Below are positions 4,828-6,377 of a stretch of DNA of 6,377 nucleotides, one piece after another. A program made the translations under genes and the position numbers. Positions within the stretch are counted from its first letter, which is position 1, and the number at the start of each line of letters is the position of its first letter. The notes under the pieces were generated by a model. It saw only the letters and a list, made by a program, of their open reading frames with translations. It was not told where the DNA came from and searched no databases. This DNA is from DATLFA01 sp039934635 (lineage in GTDB: Bacteria > Actinomycetota > Acidimicrobiia > Acidimicrobiales > WLNW01). The stretch covers positions 1 to 6,377 of the forward strand of contig JBDTLT010000289.1 in assembly GCA_039934635.1 (NCBI GenBank), written 5' to 3'.

Positions 4828-4837
4828 ATCAGGGAGC
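4812..4837. terminator. Possible shared two-way terminator between convergent genes
   Basis: GCTCCC (4812-4817) and GGGAGC (4832-4837) form a 6-bp stem whose 14-base loop holds both stop codons, TAA (4825-4827, plus) and TGA (4829-4831, minus). Because the repeat is symmetric it could act on both strands. There is no good U-tract and the loop is large, so this is tentative. Confidence 0.35.
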
Positions 4838-5494
4838 GAGGCGGTCGATGCGCCAGCGCGGTTCGGGGAGGGGCTCGCCCTGGGCGTCTTGATCGTCGCG
4901 GGTATAGCGCAGACGGTCGTGGAGGCGATCCTCGCGGCCCTGCCAGAACTCGTAGATGTGCGCCACGATGCGATAACCGCCCCACCACGGCGGCCGAGGC
5001 ACGGTGGTGTCGACGAAGCGTTCGGCGATCTCTTCGTGATAGCGCTCGAGCGTGGCGCGGTCGGCGACCACCTCACTTTGGTCCGACGCCCACGCGCTGA
5101 TCTGCGCGCCGCGGGGACGGCTGGCGAAGTACGCCTCGGACTCGGCTTCGGGCACCCGTGTCGCGGTGCCGACGATGCGCACCTGCCGGTGCACCAGATT
5201 CCAACTGAAGACGATCGTCGCGCGGCCGTTGTCTTCGATGTCGCGGGCCTTGTCGCTCGTGTAGTTCGTGTAGAAGTCGAACCCGGCCGGGCTCAGGCCG
5301 CGCAACAACACATTGCGTGCCGACGGCCAGCCGTCGGGGCCGACGGTGGCCAGCACCATGGCCCATGGCTCGTGATAGCCCGCGGCCACGACGGGGTCGT
5401 ACCAGCGGCGGAACTGCATATAAGGATCACGGTCGACATCGGCTGCGTCGAAGCGCGTGCGCTCGTATTCGGCGCGCAGTTCGCTCAGATCCAC
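4829..5494 (-). CDS. pdxH: Pyridoxamine 5'-phosphate oxidase
   Basis: This 221-residue enzyme oxidises pyridoxine or pyridoxamine 5'-phosphate to pyridoxal 5'-phosphate with FMN and oxygen, releasing hydrogen peroxide, in the cytoplasm. It matches the family end to end: DPYMQFRRWYD (23-33), the FMN-site block SARNVLLRG (58-66), FYTNYTSDKARDIEDN (74-89), HRQVRIVGTA (102-111), SRPRGAQISAWAS (125-137), PPWWGGYRI (168-176), EFWQGREDRLHDR (182-194) and the C-terminal WRIDRLAP (214-221). R190 and H192 correspond to the catalytic R197/H199 pair of the E. coli enzyme. The GTG at 5494 is chosen because MDLSELRAEYER is the normal family N-terminus. The open frame continues upstream to 5536, but that part lies inside serS. 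It begins 7 bases after the serS stop with no clear ribosome binding site, so it is probably co-transcribed and coupled to serS. Confidence 0.95.
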   Translation of the reverse strand: MDLSELRAEYERTRFDAADVDRDPYMQFRRWYDPVVAAGYHEPWAMVLATVGPDGWPSARNVLLRGLSPAGFDFYTNYTSDKARDIEDNGRATIVFSWNLVHRQVRIVGTATRVPEAESEAYFASRPRGAQISAWASDQSEVVADRATLERYHEEIAERFVDTTVPRPPWWGGYRIVAHIYEFWQGREDRLHDRLRYTRDDQDAQGEPLPEPRWRIDRLAP

Positions 5495-5501
5495 CCGCGC
5501 A

Positions 5502-6377
5502 TCATCGCACGGTTGGGACAAACCGTTGCACTCCACGGAGGTAGGGGTGCAATGCCTCGGGCATCAGGATCGACCCGTCGGGCTGGCGGTAGGTCTCGAC
5601 CAGCGCGGCCCAAACGCGCGGCACCGCGAGCGCCGAGCCGTTGAGCGTGTGCACCACCTGCGTCCCTTTTTGACCCGCGGGCCGGTAGCGGACGTTGGCC
5701 CGCCGCGCTTGATAGTCGCCGAACCACGACACCGACGAACACTCGAGCCAACGGTCGACACCCGGCGCGTAGACCTCGATGTCCCAGGTGCGTTTGGACG
5801 CCGCGCCGATATCGCCGGCGCAGAGATCGACGACGCGATAAGCGAGCCCGAGGTCGCGGATCAACGATTCGGCGCGGTGCAAGATCTCGTCGTGCATGGC
5901 GGCCGATTGCTCGGGCGTGGCGTAGGCCAAGATCTCGACCTTGTCGAACTCGTGCACGCGCAGCAGGCCGCGCGTGTCGCGCCCGGCCGACCCCGCTTCG
6001 CGCCGGAAGCACGAGGTGTGCGCCATCAGTCGCATGGGCAAGTTGGCTTCGTCGAGCACTTCGTCGCGAGAGAGCGACGTCAGCGGCACTTCCGCGGTGG
6101 GGATCGCCCACAGGTCATCGCGCTCGAGGTGATACGCCTCGTCGACGAACTTGGGCAGATGGCCGGTGGAGATCATCGTCTCGGTCTTGACGAGCGTCGG
6201 CGGACGGATCTCTTCGAATGCGTCGGCGTTGCGATCGAGCGCGAGCTGAACGAGCGCCCGCACGAGCGTGGCGCCGAAGCCGCGGTACATCACGAACATC
6301 GAGCCCGACAGCTTGGTGCCGCGTTCGATGTCCAAGATGCCGAACTCGGTGCCGATGTCCCAATGCGGCTTGCGTTG
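5502..6377 (-). CDS. serS: Seryl-tRNA synthetase, catalytic domain (N-terminus outside the window)
   Basis: The visible 291 residues are the class II catalytic core. They run from KPHWDIGTEFGI at the right edge to FVPTVR and a TGA at 5502-5504. The enzyme attaches serine to tRNA-Ser and tRNA-Sec in the cytoplasm. Counting from the edge, the blocks are SGSMFVMYRGFGATLVRAL (24-42), the motif 1 region EIRPPTLV (56-63), the serine-binding TAEVPLT loop (94-100), motif 2 TSCFRREAGSAGRDTRGL (121-138), HEFDKVEI (142-149), the ASKRTWDIEV (193-202) and ECSSVSWFGDYQARR (212-226) blocks, and motif 3 NGSALAVPR (246-254) with LMPEALHPYLRG (271-282). The missing N-terminal part (roughly 130-150 residues by comparison with typical ~430-residue enzymes) should be the coiled-coil tRNA-binding arm. 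An apparent start at 6335 is a leucine TTG within the conserved domain, not the real start. pdxH follows 7 bases downstream. Confidence 0.97.
   Translation of the reverse strand, partial: QRKPHWDIGTEFGILDIERGTKLSGSMFVMYRGFGATLVRALVQLALDRNADAFEEIRPPTLVKTETMISTGHLPKFVDEAYHLERDDLWAIPTAEVPLTSLSRDEVLDEANLPMRLMAHTSCFRREAGSAGRDTRGLLRVHEFDKVEILAYATPEQSAAMHDEILHRAESLIRDLGLAYRVVDLCAGDIGAASKRTWDIEVYAPGVDRWLECSSVSWFGDYQARRANVRYRPAGQKGTQVVHTLNGSALAVPRVWAALVETYRQPDGSILMPEALHPYLRGVQRFVPTVR

Noticed and set aside
5495..5536. Longer pdxH start at 5536
   Set aside because: This part overlaps the conserved end of serS, and the family N-terminus begins at the GTG at 5494.
4889..5644. Plus-strand open frame of 251 codons opposite pdxH and the end of serS
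   Set aside because: pdxH and serS match their families along their full length on the minus strand, and this frame shows no family features.
1..6377. CRISPR arrays, tRNA or rRNA genes, insertion sequences, attachment sites, defence or biosynthetic systems
   Set aside because: No repeated spacer pattern, tRNA-like cloverleaf, transposase or recombinase, or known defence gene was seen on reading either strand.

Overview
The window is high-GC DNA with strong G/C bias at third codon positions. It encodes a WhiB-family iron-sulfur regulator (found essentially only in Actinobacteria and their phages), a luciferase-like oxidoreductase of the F420-dependent type, and several GTG starts with no ribosome binding site. 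Together these point to an actinobacterium. An Acidimicrobiia/Ilumatobacter-like lineage is my guess from the overall flavour and is not proven. The contents look chromosomal. I see no transposase, integrase, tRNA, rRNA, CRISPR array or phage gene.

Layout: (1) The 3' end of a membrane protein (2-136), then an FkbM-type methyltransferase (167-955). (2) A 450-base stretch (956-1408) with no ordinary gene. It holds a promoter with an AT-rich block beside a TTGACG -35 box, a 55-codon upstream ORF with a good ribosome binding site, a long hairpin around that ORF's stop codon, and a strong intrinsic terminator. (3) A WhiB7-type regulator (1409-1750) with four cysteines, EPWGVWGG and an RGRPRK AT-hook, followed by a 13-bp hairpin. 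(4) A tightly overlapping trio: a TlpA-like thioredoxin lipoprotein (1900-2409), a CcdA/DsbD-like membrane reductant transporter (2406-3281) and a poly-gamma-glutamate hydrolase-family protein (3265-3888). (5) A luciferase-like monooxygenase (3898-4827), whose stop lies one base from that of the convergent pyridoxamine phosphate oxidase gene pdxH (4829-5494, minus). (6) Upstream of pdxH on the same strand is serS (5502-6377), seryl-tRNA synthetase, which runs off the right edge without its N-terminus.

The most notable item is the whiB7 leader. Read by eye, it forms a complete attenuation switch. The 5' arm of the terminator (1312-1322) can pair instead with 1253-1268 at the 3' end of the upstream ORF, extending a hairpin whose apical loop contains that ORF's stop codon. 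A ribosome finishing the upstream ORF would break this antiterminator and let the terminator form. Impaired translation would let the antiterminator form and whiB7 be transcribed. This fits the known induction of whiB7/wblC by ribosome-targeting antibiotics in mycobacteria and Streptomyces. The AT-rich block next to the -35 box suggests WhiB7 also activates its own promoter.

The TlpA-CcdA pair probably carries electrons across the membrane to a thiol-disulfide protein outside it. The pdxH and serS products are housekeeping enzymes (pyridoxal phosphate supply and seryl-tRNA charging).
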